From: Risungbinella massiliensis
GTDB lineage: Bacteria > Bacillota > Bacilli > Thermoactinomycetales > Thermoactinomycetaceae
Assembly: GCF_000942395.1 (NCBI RefSeq)
Contig: NZ_LN812103.1
Span: 377,394-441,393 of the forward strand
Direction of reading: 5' to 3'
Length of the DNA: 64,000 bases
This document shows positions 28,625-37,708 of the stretch, piece after piece. The notes beneath the pieces were generated by a model, which saw only the letters and a list, made by a program, of their open reading frames with translations, searched no databases and was not told the origin of the DNA. Each line of letters opens with the position of its first letter. Position 1 is the stretch's first letter. The translations under genes and the position numbers were made by a program.

Positions 28625-28644
28625 AGACGAAATATAGGATTTTG

Positions 28645-28686
28645 AAAAAAGCCCTCTGATTCAGTTAAGAATCGGAGGGCTTTTTT
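28645..28686. terminator. bidirectional terminator
   Basis: AAAAAAGCCCTCTGATTC pairs with GAATCGGAGGGCTTTTTT (one G-T pair) between convergent genes. Confidence 0.93.
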
Positions 28687-28696
28687 AGTGAAGATC

Positions 28697-29215
28697 TTAA
28701 AATGGTTCTACTTCTTTCCATTCTAGTTTGGTTTGTAACGTTTCATTTTCTAGTACAGAGCTTAGTTTGCTACCGCTATCTATCTCTGTAATTTTCCAAC
28801 CATCTAAATCTCTCAAAGTGATACGGGCATATTGATCCTTGGAGGAAGGTGGTAATTTTAAACTACTAGCAGGTATATGAACTAGGAAAGATTGAAAAGA
28901 GTCGCTTTGAGGTTGAGAAGGATCAACCGCAATAAAGTAAGGTTTATCTATACCATTCGTATAGATCGGTGAGGCATTTTCCAAAAACTCGGGCATACTC
29001 TCATATTCATCTTGTTGGACTTCTGGAGTGAGTACCTCTGTGATCGCTTTATAGCGCTCCTCAGGTTTTAAACTTTCTGAGTAACCAAATGTATTATCAA
29101 TTACCGTTTTAACTACGTTCTCTGCTGAGCCGCCTCCACAAGCTACGAGAGAAATACTTACTATAACGAGAAGTAATAAGACCGAAAACTTTCTTGACTT
29201 CAAAACATTCACCAT
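28697..29215 (-). CDS. lipoprotein, function unknown
   Basis: About 172 residues. Signal peptide KFSVLLLLVIVSISLVAC with lipobox LVAC followed by GGGS. The mature part has a NTF2-like feel: helical AENVVKTVIDNTFGYSESLKPEERYKAI region then strands ending DLDGWKITEID, typical of DUF4878-like small lipoproteins, but this is a loose resemblance. Start uncertain: ATG 29215 is too close to AAGGA; GTG 29212 or TTG 29203 are alternatives that keep the signal peptide. Confidence 0.75.
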   Translation of the reverse strand: MVNVLKSRKFSVLLLLVIVSISLVACGGGSAENVVKTVIDNTFGYSESLKPEERYKAITEVLTPEVQQDEYESMPEFLENASPIYTNGIDKPYFIAVDPSQPQSDSFQSFLVHIPASSLKLPPSSKDQYARITLRDLDGWKITEIDSGSKLSSVLENETLQTKLEWKEVEPF

Positions 29216-29264
29216 CCTTGTTGTTTAACAAAATTATAGTATTATTCTAAGATCAAAGGCAAAC

Positions 29265-29301
29265 AAAAAAAAGATCCCAGCATATCTTAGGGATCTTTTT
29301 T
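29265..29301 (-). terminator. terminator of L,D-transpeptidase 1
   Basis: AAAAAGATCCC pairs with GGGATCTTTTT around AGCATATCTTA. Confidence 0.85.
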
Positions 29302-29315
29302 GTATTATTTATAGA

Positions 29316-30263
29316 TTAACGGGAAACGGTGCTTTTATGAATATATGCTAATGCACCGCTCCGCATCTTAATTTGATACCATTCTTTTCCTTCACCTGTT
29401 ACATTCAGAACTAGTCCTTTTGGAAGCTTTTGAATGATGGCTGCAGAGGTAGAAGGATTGGCACGCAGGTTTGCAACACTGACGGTTACTTTGATCGTGC
29501 CACTTGCTGGACGAATGCCGTCTTGGTTGACAGGGGTGGTGACATTACTTACTTTGGTTACGATTTCACTGAAGATATAGCCTTCTTTGCCATTGCTTAA
29601 GCGAATTCTGTACCAGTCACGAACTTTTCCAGTAACATCTAGTGTTACTCCATTTTTCACTTGGGAGATGATAAAAGCTCCTTGTGAAGGACCGGAACGT
29701 ACATTAGCGAGATTCACACTTACTTTCACTTTTCCGGAAGCAGGAGAGACAGCGTAGTCTGGGTTTCCGTTCCACTTGTTTGTCGACGTACCACTGTGAA
29801 TCCAGATCGGAGTTCCCTCAGGTACTAGGCTATATAGTTCACGAAGATTTTCTTTTCCTACACGGATACAACCAGAAGAAGCGTTGGTTCCGATCGAGGA
29901 AGGATTATTCGTACCATGGATACCATAAGTACGACCATTATCTCCTTTTACACTAAAACCGAGCCATTTTTCGCCTAATGGGTTATCAGGATGTCCTCCA
30001 GGAATGTTTTTCCAACCAGGCATATTAATTTTTACCACTAGTGTGAAGGTACCCTCTGGGGTTAAGTCAGCAGTACGACCTGTTGCTACAGAGTATGTTT
30101 TGAAAACGGAGCCATTTTTGTAAAGATATAGTTTGTTTGTTTTTTTGTTAATCTCAATCTGGTAACTGTTGGTTGCAGCGCTTGCGGGAATCTGGAATAG
30201 TGAAAAGATCATTGCAAATGCAACCAGACTAGTGATCCAGCCTTTTAAACGAGTAAAAGACAT
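29316..30263 (-). CDS. L,D-transpeptidase with two SH3-like domains (1)
   Basis: 315 residues with a signal peptide (GWITSLVAFAMIFSLFQIPASAA). A YkuD catalytic domain (about 35-165) starts YQIEINKKTNKLYLYKNG and has HGTNNPSSIG and the catalytic SSGCIRV (Cys about 135). Two bacterial SH3 modules follow (about 180-240 and 255-315; VNLANVRSGPS and VSVANLRANPS), which bind peptidoglycan. It should form 3-3 crosslinks or attach proteins in the wall. Ribosome site TAGGAGGA. Paralogue of the next gene, each with own terminator. Confidence 0.93.
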   Translation of the reverse strand: MSFTRLKGWITSLVAFAMIFSLFQIPASAATNSYQIEINKKTNKLYLYKNGSVFKTYSVATGRTADLTPEGTFTLVVKINMPGWKNIPGGHPDNPLGEKWLGFSVKGDNGRTYGIHGTNNPSSIGTNASSGCIRVGKENLRELYSLVPEGTPIWIHSGTSTNKWNGNPDYAVSPASGKVKVSVNLANVRSGPSQGAFIISQVKNGVTLDVTGKVRDWYRIRLSNGKEGYIFSEIVTKVSNVTTPVNQDGIRPASGTIKVTVSVANLRANPSTSAAIIQKLPKGLVLNVTGEGKEWYQIKMRSGALAYIHKSTVSR

Positions 30264-30378
30264 GTAGAGGTTCCTCCTAATATGGTAAATAATACGCTAC
30301 TCCCCTAGTAAAGGGAGGTAAATTAAATATAAAGGAAAATTTTCTCGTTGGATCAAAAATTTTTGAGCAATTGATGGC

Positions 30379-30411
30379 AAAAAAAAGCTCCCGAGAAAGA
30401 CTCGGAAGCTA
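30379..30411 (-). terminator. terminator of L,D-transpeptidase 2
   Basis: AGCTCCCGAG pairs with CTCGGAAGCT (one G-T pair); on the minus strand the stem is followed by TTTTTTTGCC. Confidence 0.82.
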
Positions 30412-30444
30412 GGGATATCATAGAGTTTGCCAGTAGTTTATTTC

Positions 30445-31407
30445 TTAAGAAGGTTTTGCTACACTTTTATGAACATAAGCGATTTGACCGCTTTTTAGAC
30501 GAACTTGATAGAAATCTCCAACAGTGCCTACCCGAACAATTCGAGTGCCAGCATATACTCGTTGTAGTACTTTTGAATTGAGAGATGCTGCAGAACGGAT
30601 ATTGGTCAGATTTTCCGTAGTGGTAATGTAACCACTAGGTTGTGGAGCTGGAGCTGGTGTTGGTGGTTTTGGAGTAGTTCCAGTTGTTTTAACAGCATAG
30701 TCACTATGGATATATGCAGTACGACCATTATAGTTAATGCGATACCAAACACCAGATTTTCCAGTAACTTGGAATGTTTGAGGACGGTTTGCTTTGCCAA
30801 TGATGGAAGCGCTGAGAGATGCACCAGTGCGAACATTTACACTGGTTCCAGTTACTTTCACCGTTCCAGAGTCAGGAGTAACGGATGGAGGCTTGGTAGT
30901 TCCACCGCCAACACCACGCCAAACGTTATTGCTAGTACCACTATGGATCCATACTTTGGTACCAACCGGAACTTTCTTATATAGTTCTTCTACTTGACCG
31001 TTATGCATCCGCACGCATCCGCTAGATGCATGGGTCCCAATGGAGTTTGGATTATTCGTTCCATGAATACCGTAGGTACGCCCTTTATCTCCATTTACTT
31101 GAATTCCAATCCAACGGCTTCCTAGTGGATTCTTTGGATCCCCACCAGGGATGCCTTTCCAACCTGGGTAAGTGGTTTTAAAGGTAACAGTGAATGTTCC
31201 TTCTGGGGTCAAACCGCTTGTTCGACCTGTTGCCACACGATACGTTTTTACTACACGACCATTTTCATAGTAGTATAGGGTATTGGTTCTTTTATTGATT
31301 TCGACTTGCACATTGCCAGCTGCATCTGTCCCGATGGTAGGGACAAGGGTAAAGAGAAACGCTGCAATGATGGAAAAAACGACAAAGTTTTTCCATTTTC
31401 GGAACAT
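30445..31407 (-). CDS. L,D-transpeptidase with two SH3-like domains (2)
   Basis: 320 residues from ATG 31407, which has GGGAGGGG 7 bases upstream; the longer frame to 31446 is not needed. Signal peptide FVVFSIIAAFLFTLVPTIGTDA. YkuD domain with HGTNNPNSIG and catalytic SSGCVRM, then SH3 modules (SVNVRTGAS and LTNIRSAAS) separated by a Pro-rich linker (TPKPPTPAPAPQPSG). Same architecture as the gene at 29316, so a tandem duplication, with the linker as the main difference. Confidence 0.93.
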   Translation of the reverse strand: MFRKWKNFVVFSIIAAFLFTLVPTIGTDAAGNVQVEINKRTNTLYYYENGRVVKTYRVATGRTSGLTPEGTFTVTFKTTYPGWKGIPGGDPKNPLGSRWIGIQVNGDKGRTYGIHGTNNPNSIGTHASSGCVRMHNGQVEELYKKVPVGTKVWIHSGTSNNVWRGVGGGTTKPPSVTPDSGTVKVTGTSVNVRTGASLSASIIGKANRPQTFQVTGKSGVWYRINYNGRTAYIHSDYAVKTTGTTPKPPTPAPAPQPSGYITTTENLTNIRSAASLNSKVLQRVYAGTRIVRVGTVGDFYQVRLKSGQIAYVHKSVAKPS

Positions 31408-31565
31408 GCGGGTTCCCCTCCCATCTTTTTCTTTTTTTAGTGGCAAACTCTTCTATCTCTTTCTACTTTTATGATAACAAATCGTATCTACTGGCAGAAG
31501 GCAAAGATTGCCGATTTCCGCAACATTTTTTTAACATACAGGAGCCTAGAGGAGGAAGTGAACAA

Positions 31566-32723
31566 ATGAAATATAAAATGGTTTTATTTGATATTGATGG
31601 TGTTTTTCTTAGTGAAGAAAGATGCTTTGATGTCTCTGCTCTTACCGTTTGGGATTTGTTGAGCAATCCAAAGTTGTTGGGTTATAGTAAGCCTTCGCTT
31701 CCAATTGATCCAAACGAGGCGACACTACAGAATATCCGCCAAGATGTATATCAAGAAGACAAAGTTCTACGGTATCTAAAAGACAGGGGAGTCAATTCCA
31801 ATTGGGATATGGCCTATCTTGTCGTGATTCCGCAGATATTAGATTTACTAGAACATCTCGCCGTACATGACGAAAAGTGGGTTCATTACTTTTTGCAAGG
31901 TCCAATGGATCGAGAAGCTCTTCAAAAGTTAGGCGAAATTTGTCATCAATATCAGCTAGAGTGGAGTCCTAACTTTGCCCACTTTTTTGCCTTTTATCAA
32001 GAGAATGGAGAAGAGCGCCGAAATCGCCAAGAGTTGTTGGAATATAGTCGCCAGTGGATTAGAGATAAATGGGGGATCGAAATCCCTTCGGTAGCGCGCA
32101 GTAGCCAACTTTGGAAATTAGGACAAGCCCTTTATCAGGAGTGGTATCTGGGAGAGAAACTCTATTGGGAGACGGAAAAGAATGAACCTTTGGATATGGG
32201 CAAAAAAGGTTATCTCACAGAGGAGATCCCCTTAGCAGATCCTAAGGAATATCGAGAGCTTTTTGCCTCCCTACATCATGCAGGAACCATTGTGGGATTT
32301 GGAACAGGACGCTCTAAAGTAGAAGCTCTCATCCCACTACAAGAGATGGGATTGTTAGAGAAGATAGATCCAGAGCGTGTCATAACCGCAACAGATGTAA
32401 TGTTAGCGGAAGAGAAGTATCCGGAACTGGCTCCACTCGGAAAACCAGAACCATACACTTATCTAAAAGGATATGATGGGGGTAACAGTACATTAGAAAC
32501 GATCCTAGCTCAGGAGTTGCCACTACCATTGCGCCAGGAAGTGTTGATTGTAGGGGATTCTGTAGCAGATTTATTGGCAGCGAGAAAAATGGGGTGCGCG
32601 TTTGCCGCTACTTTGACAGGGTTGAATGGATTGGCGGATCGAAAACTTTTTGAGGAACTAGAGGCAGATTACATCATAGAAAACGTGACGGATTTAAGAA
32701 GAGAGGTACTCTTAATCGATTGA
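31566..32723 (+). CDS. HAD-superfamily hydrolase
   Basis: 385 residues from ATG 31566 with AGAGGAGGAAG upstream. HAD motif I is MVLFDIDGVFL (Asp nucleophile and Asp+2), motif IV is LIVGDSVADLLAARKMG. A large helical cap (about 50-250; QLEWSPNFAHFFAFYQENGEE region) makes it longer than phosphoglycolate phosphatases. Substrate unknown. The frame upstream of 31566 overlaps the divergent transpeptidase leader and is not coding. Confidence 0.87.
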   Translation: MKYKMVLFDIDGVFLSEERCFDVSALTVWDLLSNPKLLGYSKPSLPIDPNEATLQNIRQDVYQEDKVLRYLKDRGVNSNWDMAYLVVIPQILDLLEHLAVHDEKWVHYFLQGPMDREALQKLGEICHQYQLEWSPNFAHFFAFYQENGEERRNRQELLEYSRQWIRDKWGIEIPSVARSSQLWKLGQALYQEWYLGEKLYWETEKNEPLDMGKKGYLTEEIPLADPKEYRELFASLHHAGTIVGFGTGRSKVEALIPLQEMGLLEKIDPERVITATDVMLAEEKYPELAPLGKPEPYTYLKGYDGGNSTLETILAQELPLPLRQEVLIVGDSVADLLAARKMGCAFAATLTGLNGLADRKLFEELEADYIIENVTDLRREVLLID

Positions 32724-32817
32724 TATCCAAACAGGTTTTAGAGATAATAGAGATTGGGTATAAAATAAGCGTACCTATAAATTGAATTTCCATATACCTT
32801 ATTAGGGGGTTTCACTC

Positions 32818-33429
32818 ATGGCAAAATACGAACTGCCTGCTCTTCCTTACGGTTTTGATGCATTAGAGCCACATGTTGATGCTCTTACCATGGAGATCCA
32901 CCATGATCGTCATCATGCTACATATGTAAATAACTTGAATGCAGCGCTCGAAGGTCGTGACGAGTTAAGCAGCAAATCTATTGAAGAATTAATCTCCAAC
33001 TTGGATGCAGTACCAGAAAGTATCCGTACTGCAGTGCAAAATAATGGTGGTGGACATGCGAACCATAGCTTGTTCTGGGAAATTCTCAGTCCAAATGGTG
33101 GTGGTGCTCCAACTGGAGAACTAGCGGATGCGATCAACACTACTTTTGGAAGTTTTGAAGATTTCCAAGGACTTTTTGCAGATGCAGCTACCAAACGTTT
33201 CGGTAGTGGCTGGGCTTGGTTGGTTGTGCAAGATGGTAAATTGGCTGTTACCAGTACACCAAACCAAGATAGCCCATTAATGGTTGGCGCTACTCCAATC
33301 TTGGGACTCGATGTTTGGGAGCATGCTTATTACCTAAACTACCAAAACAAACGCCCTGACTACATCAAAGCATTCTGGAACGTTGTAAACTGGGATGAAG
33401 TAAACAAACGTTACCAAGCAGCGAAATAA
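32818..33429 (+). CDS. sodA: superoxide dismutase (Mn/Fe)
   Basis: 203 residues, family length. Converts superoxide to peroxide and oxygen in the cytoplasm. Metal ligands are visible: His in [16 protein letters not shown] (N-terminal His), His in [11 protein letters not shown], and Asp/His in [25 protein letters not shown]-type region ([11 protein letters not shown]) and the Mn-type GGHANH motif favour manganese. Ribosome site TTAGGGGG precedes ATG. Confidence 0.97.
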   Translation: MAKYELPALPYGFDALEPHVDALTMEIHHDRHHATYVNNLNAALEGRDELSSKSIEELISNLDAVPESIRTAVQNNGGGHANHSLFWEILSPNGGGAPTGELADAINTTFGSFEDFQGLFADAATKRFGSGWAWLVVQDGKLAVTSTPNQDSPLMVGATPILGLDVWEHAYYLNYQNKRPDYIKAFWNVVNWDEVNKRYQAAK

Positions 33430-33437
33430 GGTGCGAC

Positions 33438-33472
33438 AAAAACCTAGAAGTGATCGGCTTCTAGGTTTTTTT
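33438..33472 (+). terminator. terminator after sodA
   Basis: AAAAACCTAGAAG pairs with CTTCTAGGTTTTT. Confidence 0.92.
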
Positions 33473-33532
33473 GTAAATATCACATAAAATATTAAATATG
33501 GAAAACGAAATTTTCAAAAAGGGAGTGGCAGA

Positions 33533-33988
33533 TTGGTTTCCAAGAAGATCCTTGTTTTGTGCAGTATGATGCTAATGCTAATTTGGGGATTGATTGGATG
33601 CTCTAGTTCACAAAAGGCGGAATCTGATATGAAGCATTCTCAGCAAAATGAAGAGGTACCTACTCCGAAAAAAGGGTTTCAATTAATCTCTGAACAAGAA
33701 CCTTTGTCTGGTGATGTCCAAGCTTGGATTGAATCTGCAAAGATGACAGAAGGAGTTCATACACTAGTAAGCGGTGGTGTTCGTTATGTCCTTCTCTCAC
33801 TCGGAGAGAGACCCAATGCTGGTTATCGAATCGAAGTAGTCGAGATTGAGGAAGCTCCCAATTATTCGACCGTATTCGTTCGTGAAAAGAAACCAGACCC
33901 TAATATGTTCTATCCTCAAGTGATTTCGTATCCCTATGTGTTAGGGACCAGTGAAAAGGAAGTAAGAATGGAGATATTGGAAAAATAA
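33533..33988 (+). CDS. lipoprotein with PrcB-like C-terminal domain
   Basis: 151 residues from TTG with AAAGGGAG about 9 bases upstream. Signal peptide with lipobox LIGC (Cys about 23). The C-terminal half (GVRYVLLSLGERPNAGYRIEVVEIEE) matches the PrcB_C domain pattern, in which a Gly-Tyr turn is conserved; such domains occur in secreted protease-associated proteins. Function here is unknown. Confidence 0.75.
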   Translation: MVSKKILVLCSMMLMLIWGLIGCSSSQKAESDMKHSQQNEEVPTPKKGFQLISEQEPLSGDVQAWIESAKMTEGVHTLVSGGVRYVLLSLGERPNAGYRIEVVEIEEAPNYSTVFVREKKPDPNMFYPQVISYPYVLGTSEKEVRMEILEK

Positions 33989-34061
33989 ATGAGAGATGAG
34001 AAGTAAGTAGAGGGAGTGGGGATTTCTCTCACTTTCTTTCTCTATCAGTTTCTTGAAAGAG

Positions 34062-34166
34062 TACTCTATTCCTACTTCAAGCACATATCCTGATTGTGGT
34101 ACAGAACATGACAGGGACATGAATGCTACTGCTAGTCCAAAGAGTGATCAACGCCGCAAAGCATAA
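34062..34166 (+). pseudogene. IS605-type TnpB C-terminal remnant
   Basis: Codons 34077-34166 encode SSTYPDCGTEHDRDMNATAS, matching the zinc-ribbon second half and RuvC-III Asp of TnpB (CPxCGxxHDRDxNAA). Upstream is frameshifted and no other TnpB sequence is detectable, so only a scar of an IS200/IS605-family element remains. Confidence 0.6.
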
Positions 34167-34640
34167 CAGTCTGGAAACCGTCATTATTACGGAAAAAGAG
34201 GAGAAGCCAAAATCGATTGTGTTGTTATTAAGCGAAAGAGATAGAATGAGTGATGTTCGTTTGCGGTTGTTGGTTGAAAAAGTCATGCGTTGTGGAAAAA
34301 AAAGAAGATAAAGTTCAACTCATTAGAGCAAATTTCTTTTCGACTGCATGGTTATCTGGATTTGCTTAATTCCAATAGTTTGTTTGGAGACGAGTATAAA
34401 GCTCTCTTTGAGACATTTGGAGATATGGAATTGGCTATCTTTGCGAAAGTCGTGTTTTATGAGGAGTTGAGAGATGATTTCCTAGATTTTAAAACGATCA
34501 TGTTTAGTAGAAATGAGTCTGATGCAGAATGGAAGATGTATTATATAGAATTCATGCAAAGTTTAAGCAAAGATCGGATCCGCTCCATTGAAAGCTATAT
34601 TTCTGATATTGACTATGAGGAAACAAAGTTTTGGGGGTAA
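34123..34640 (+). pseudogene. unrecognised gene, probably frameshifted
   Basis: Two frames abut. The first runs from 34123 to 34311 (ends VEKVMRCGKKRR), the second from about 34290 to 34640 (FNSLEQISFRLHGYLDLLNS ... YYIEFMQSLSKDRIRSIESY). Adding one A to the A8 run at about 34296-34303 joins them into one helical, acidic protein of up to 173 residues. The second part has good coding character; the first overlaps the TnpB scar, so the true start may be ATG 34248. Family not recognised. Confidence 0.4.
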
Positions 34641-34716
34641 AACCATATTGCATCCTCCATTTTTTGTGGATAGTTTAAGGAAACAACAAACTTATCATTT
34701 GGTTGTCTAGGAAAAT

Positions 34717-34780
34717 AAAAAACATCTGTAAAACCTCATTGTGAGTGTGAATAACAAACAGAGGAATACAGATGTTTTAT
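34717..34780 (-). terminator. terminator-like inverted repeat
   Basis: AACATCTGTA (34721-34730) pairs with TACAGATGTT (34767-34776) flanked by A/T runs, with a long 36-base loop. It lies just after the bactofilin-like gene on the minus strand. Confidence 0.5.
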
Positions 34781-34792
34781 TATTGGGAGATT

Positions 34793-36274
34793 TTATTGAT
34801 CTTTTTTCTCTTCCTCTTCTGGTGTTATTTCCACAGAAGCATCTTCTTGATTTGGGATTTCATTTGGTTCTTTTGTACCTTGTTGCTCCGTTTTTGTCTT
34901 TTGTTTTTTCCTTTTTTCACGCCATTGTTTCCATTGGTTCTGTAATCTTGGGCGCCATTCGATTATGACAGCACCAAATCCAGTGAACAATAATGCGATC
35001 ATGAGAAGCCAGCCAAGGATTGGGATCCAGATAAGGCTTGCGATTAATAAAATTCCAAAGACGTTATGCAAGAAGCTGTTTTGCTTTCCTAGCCACTCCC
35101 AACGTCCTGCTAGGTAGGTCCCAACCTCTTCGGAAACGATCGTAAAACCGAACCATAGTGCTCCAAGTAAGAGGAGACTCAGTGCGATGGCAACAGGAAT
35201 TCCAATGATGGTAATGCCCAGTAAAAAGATTGCTGGCACTGCGATCAGTCCTGTGAGAAAACCAATCCATAGAGAACGCTTTGGTTGGTTTTGTAAGTGA
35301 GTTAGGCTCTTCTCTAATTCGTTTTTCCCAAGGATCTGGGCAAAGACGACGATCGCAATCAAGCCAAGGAGAATAGGAAGCCACAAGAAAAAGGAACCGT
35401 TCCAACCATCCCTACCGTGAAATTTATAGATTACATGTTTTGGATGGTAATCATCTTCACCCAGGTATTCATCATCGTATCGATGTCCTCGTTCATGAAA
35501 GTGATCACTTTCTAGGGGCATAGAATATTCGATTGAGTCGTTCTTTTTTCGATGGATCAACTGATTATGTGGATCTTCTATTGATTGTGGAATGTGAACG
35601 ACATGTACTGGTTGACCAGATGGAGATTTGACTTGCCCTCGAACAATCGCGCCCTCTTCCATGACCACTTCTGGTTGTGTAGTGATAACATCGCCTTGAA
35701 TCTGTGCTCCACTACGCAATACAATTTGTTGGCCTATTAAATTGCCAGTTACGCGTCCTCTTATATCCAGGCTACTATTACTTTCTCCAATGTTTCCCAG
35801 CACTACACTGTACCCTTTCAGCACAATATTCGAGCCGAGAACGTTTCCTTTTACATAAGTCTCTCTTCTCATTTTGTCTAAAGGCATTCCTTCCCCTATT
35901 TGAACGGAAGGTGCCTGGATAGTTCCTACTACGCTGGAATCAGAGAGAAGAACAGAATCAGTTCCTATCACATTTCCAATGATTTGAGAACGTTGTTGGA
36001 TGATAACACTTTGTCCGGTGATATTATGATGAATGGTTTGCTCTTGAAAGCTTAGATCTTCGTTTGGGCTATTCCATTCGTTTGTCTCGTTTTCAGTATC
36101 CGTGTCAAAATCAGCAGGAATTTGAACCATATTTCTTGGTAAATCCCAACCGATGGCCGACCGAATTCCTTGGGATAGGTTTCCATTATCTAAGAAGCTA
36201 AATCCGAGTAATAAAATGGCAAGTAAGATACTAGCTAAAATTGCCTTCCCTAAAAAGAAAAAGAAACGCTTCAT
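34793..36274 (-). CDS. bactofilin-like / polymer-forming membrane protein
   Basis: 493 residues. One N-terminal helix (about 5-27), then an extracytoplasmic beta-helix-type region (about 80-240) made of hexad-like repeats (IIGNVIGTDSVLLSDSSVVG, VKGNVLGSNIVL, VTGNLIGQQIVLRSGAQIQG), the pattern of bactofilins/polymer-forming proteins. Four or five membrane helices (about 295-450) and a basic-acidic tail rich in Lys/Glu follow. It is the last gene of the sigma/anti-sigma operon; its ATG overlaps the anti-sigma stop by 4 bases. In other Bacilli, comparable genes accompany ECF sigma factors, consistent with an envelope stress output (inference). Confidence 0.85.
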   Translation of the reverse strand: MKRFFFFLGKAILASILLAILLLGFSFLDNGNLSQGIRSAIGWDLPRNMVQIPADFDTDTENETNEWNSPNEDLSFQEQTIHHNITGQSVIIQQRSQIIGNVIGTDSVLLSDSSVVGTIQAPSVQIGEGMPLDKMRRETYVKGNVLGSNIVLKGYSVVLGNIGESNSSLDIRGRVTGNLIGQQIVLRSGAQIQGDVITTQPEVVMEEGAIVRGQVKSPSGQPVHVVHIPQSIEDPHNQLIHRKKNDSIEYSMPLESDHFHERGHRYDDEYLGEDDYHPKHVIYKFHGRDGWNGSFFLWLPILLGLIAIVVFAQILGKNELEKSLTHLQNQPKRSLWIGFLTGLIAVPAIFLLGITIIGIPVAIALSLLLLGALWFGFTIVSEEVGTYLAGRWEWLGKQNSFLHNVFGILLIASLIWIPILGWLLMIALLFTGFGAVIIEWRPRLQNQWKQWREKRKKQKTKTEQQGTKEPNEIPNQEDASVEITPEEEEKKDQ

Positions 36275-36861
36275 CCAGCTACCTCCTCATTTGTTTTCCA
36301 AAAAAATAATCCGTATAAAAACCATGCTGTACCAATCGGAACCAACAGGGAGAAGAGATTCCGTAACAGGAACAACCACGTTTCTGGTAACCAGCCTAGA
36401 ATGGCATCTGGAAGAGAGTAAAGCACTGCCCACCAATGATAGAGGAGGGAAGTTCCATTTGTGTCTTCGAAAAACGCTTGCAAGCTGAGTTGTAGTTGAT
36501 TTTGATAGAGCCAATACAGAACAAATCCAATTACGAAGATGGAGATTGAGCCTGCGATGCGACCAACAAGCTGAATCCAGATAAAGTCTGATGTGTTGTT
36601 TTGATGATTCGGTAGAACTAGTTTTATATCAGATGAGCAATTGTTAGGTTGTTTCGCTGTTTCTTCTTCGTTTACTACAGACGAACGGAAAAGTACAGAA
36701 AAGCGTTGCTCATCTTCCATCGCAACGAAATAGGCTGTTTGGCAAAGGGAACAAGTTTGTAGATGATCCCTAATCTCGATTGTTTCTTGAATAGGCAGAC
36801 GATCTCGTACTAGTTCAGGTAAAAAGATCTTTACTTCTTCACAGCTCCAATGATTTTCCAT
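36271..36861 (-). CDS. anti-sigma factor with zinc-finger (ZAS) domain
   Basis: 196 residues. N-terminal ZAS motif DHLQTCSLCQTA (His-x3-Cys-x2-Cys, with His about 32), which in known anti-sigma factors binds and holds the ECF sigma factor. One membrane helix at about 92-112 and two more near the C-terminus (about 140-190). Two bases separate it from the sigma gene upstream, and it overlaps the next gene by 4 bases, so the three are translated together. It should sequester the sigma factor at 36864. Confidence 0.88.
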   Translation of the reverse strand: MENHWSCEEVKIFLPELVRDRLPIQETIEIRDHLQTCSLCQTAYFVAMEDEQRFSVLFRSSVVNEEETAKQPNNCSSDIKLVLPNHQNNTSDFIWIQLVGRIAGSISIFVIGFVLYWLYQNQLQLSLQAFFEDTNGTSLLYHWWAVLYSLPDAILGWLPETWLFLLRNLFSLLVPIGTAWFLYGLFFWKTNEEVAG

Positions 36862-36863
36862 GT

Positions 36864-37421
36864 TTAGAATTCCTCCTTCCAGATAGTCTCAAGACTAGTT
36901 CTTAGCTGGGAACGGCTACGATGAAGATATGTTCCTACTGTTTTTAGAGGGATTTGCAAAATCTCCGCTATCTCCCGATAGGAAAGATCTTGCTGATAAT
37001 AGAGTAGAAAAACCAGTCGCTGTTTCTCAGGTAATTTCGCTAATGATACCTGAACTTGTTCCAAATTCTCCTGTTGTATTACTATGTCTAGCGTATTTTT
37101 TACAGGAGGAAGATTTATGCGATACTCTAATAATTCCCAATCATCTACATATTCAGTCTGATGCTGCTTTTTACGAAGATGATCCAAACAAGTATTGGAC
37201 GCAATTCGATGTATCCATGTGCTGAGTGAAGAATCTTCTTCAAAGGTATCAAGCTTGCGATATGCTTTCCAAAAGATTTCTTGTGTCAAATCCTCTGCAT
37301 CTGCGCGGTTCCCTACCATCCTATATACGAATTGGAAGATTGTTGTTTGGTGTGTTTGGAGGATCTCACGGAAAGCATCAAATTCGTTCGTATTTGGTTT
37401 GGGTTTTTTCTTGATTTTCAT
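36864..37421 (-). CDS. ECF RNA polymerase sigma factor
   Basis: 185 residues. Region 2 (about 25-95) has IFQFVYRMVGNRADAEDLTQ and the -10-recognition STWIHRIASNTCLDHLRKK; region 4 (about 125-180) has LPEKQRLVFLLYYQQDLSYR and the helix-turn-helix EIAEILQIPLKTVGTYLHRS. No regions 1 or 3, as in group IV sigma factors. First gene of an operon with its anti-sigma factor. A candidate self-recognised promoter is at 37472-37498. Ribosome site AGGGAGGAGG about 16 bases upstream with a possible alternative AACGGAAG closer. Confidence 0.92.
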   Translation of the reverse strand: MKIKKKPKPNTNEFDAFREILQTHQTTIFQFVYRMVGNRADAEDLTQEIFWKAYRKLDTFEEDSSLSTWIHRIASNTCLDHLRKKQHQTEYVDDWELLEYRINLPPVKNTLDIVIQQENLEQVQVSLAKLPEKQRLVFLLYYQQDLSYREIAEILQIPLKTVGTYLHRSRSQLRTSLETIWKEEF

Positions 37422-37471
37422 CGACGCTTCCGTTCCTCCTCCCTACCACTGGTTTTGTCTCTATAAGGTTA

Positions 37472-37498
37472 GACGAGAGAAGTATGGATTATCTTTCA
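37472..37498 (-). promoter_or_regulatory. candidate ECF autoregulatory promoter
   Basis: Minus strand TGAAAG (37498-37493), 17 bases, CGTC (37475-37472). It is near the TGAAAC-N16-CGTA/CGTC form used by Bacillus ECF sigmas, but spacing is one longer and the -35 has a G. Confidence 0.35.
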
Positions 37499-37708
37499 CT
37501 TCGTAGGTATCTTTTTTTGACTAACTGGTGAACAGTCATCAGATAATAATTTTTTCCATTACCTACCATTGAGAACGCATGTTCTTGCAACTATACTAAG
37601 AACCTAGTTGAGCCAACTCTGCGAGAATGCAGCTCTGGGGTTTGCATCATTGGTTTGTCTGCCAATTGCAAGCCTTATATAAGAAAGATCAAGGAGGTAA
37701 CTCAGACT

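Noticed and set aside
34741-34968. 75-residue plus-strand frame
   Set aside because: Antisense to the bactofilin-like gene's basic tail and its terminator.
36153-36488. 111-residue plus-strand frame
   Set aside because: Antisense to the anti-sigma/bactofilin-like junction, no ribosome site.
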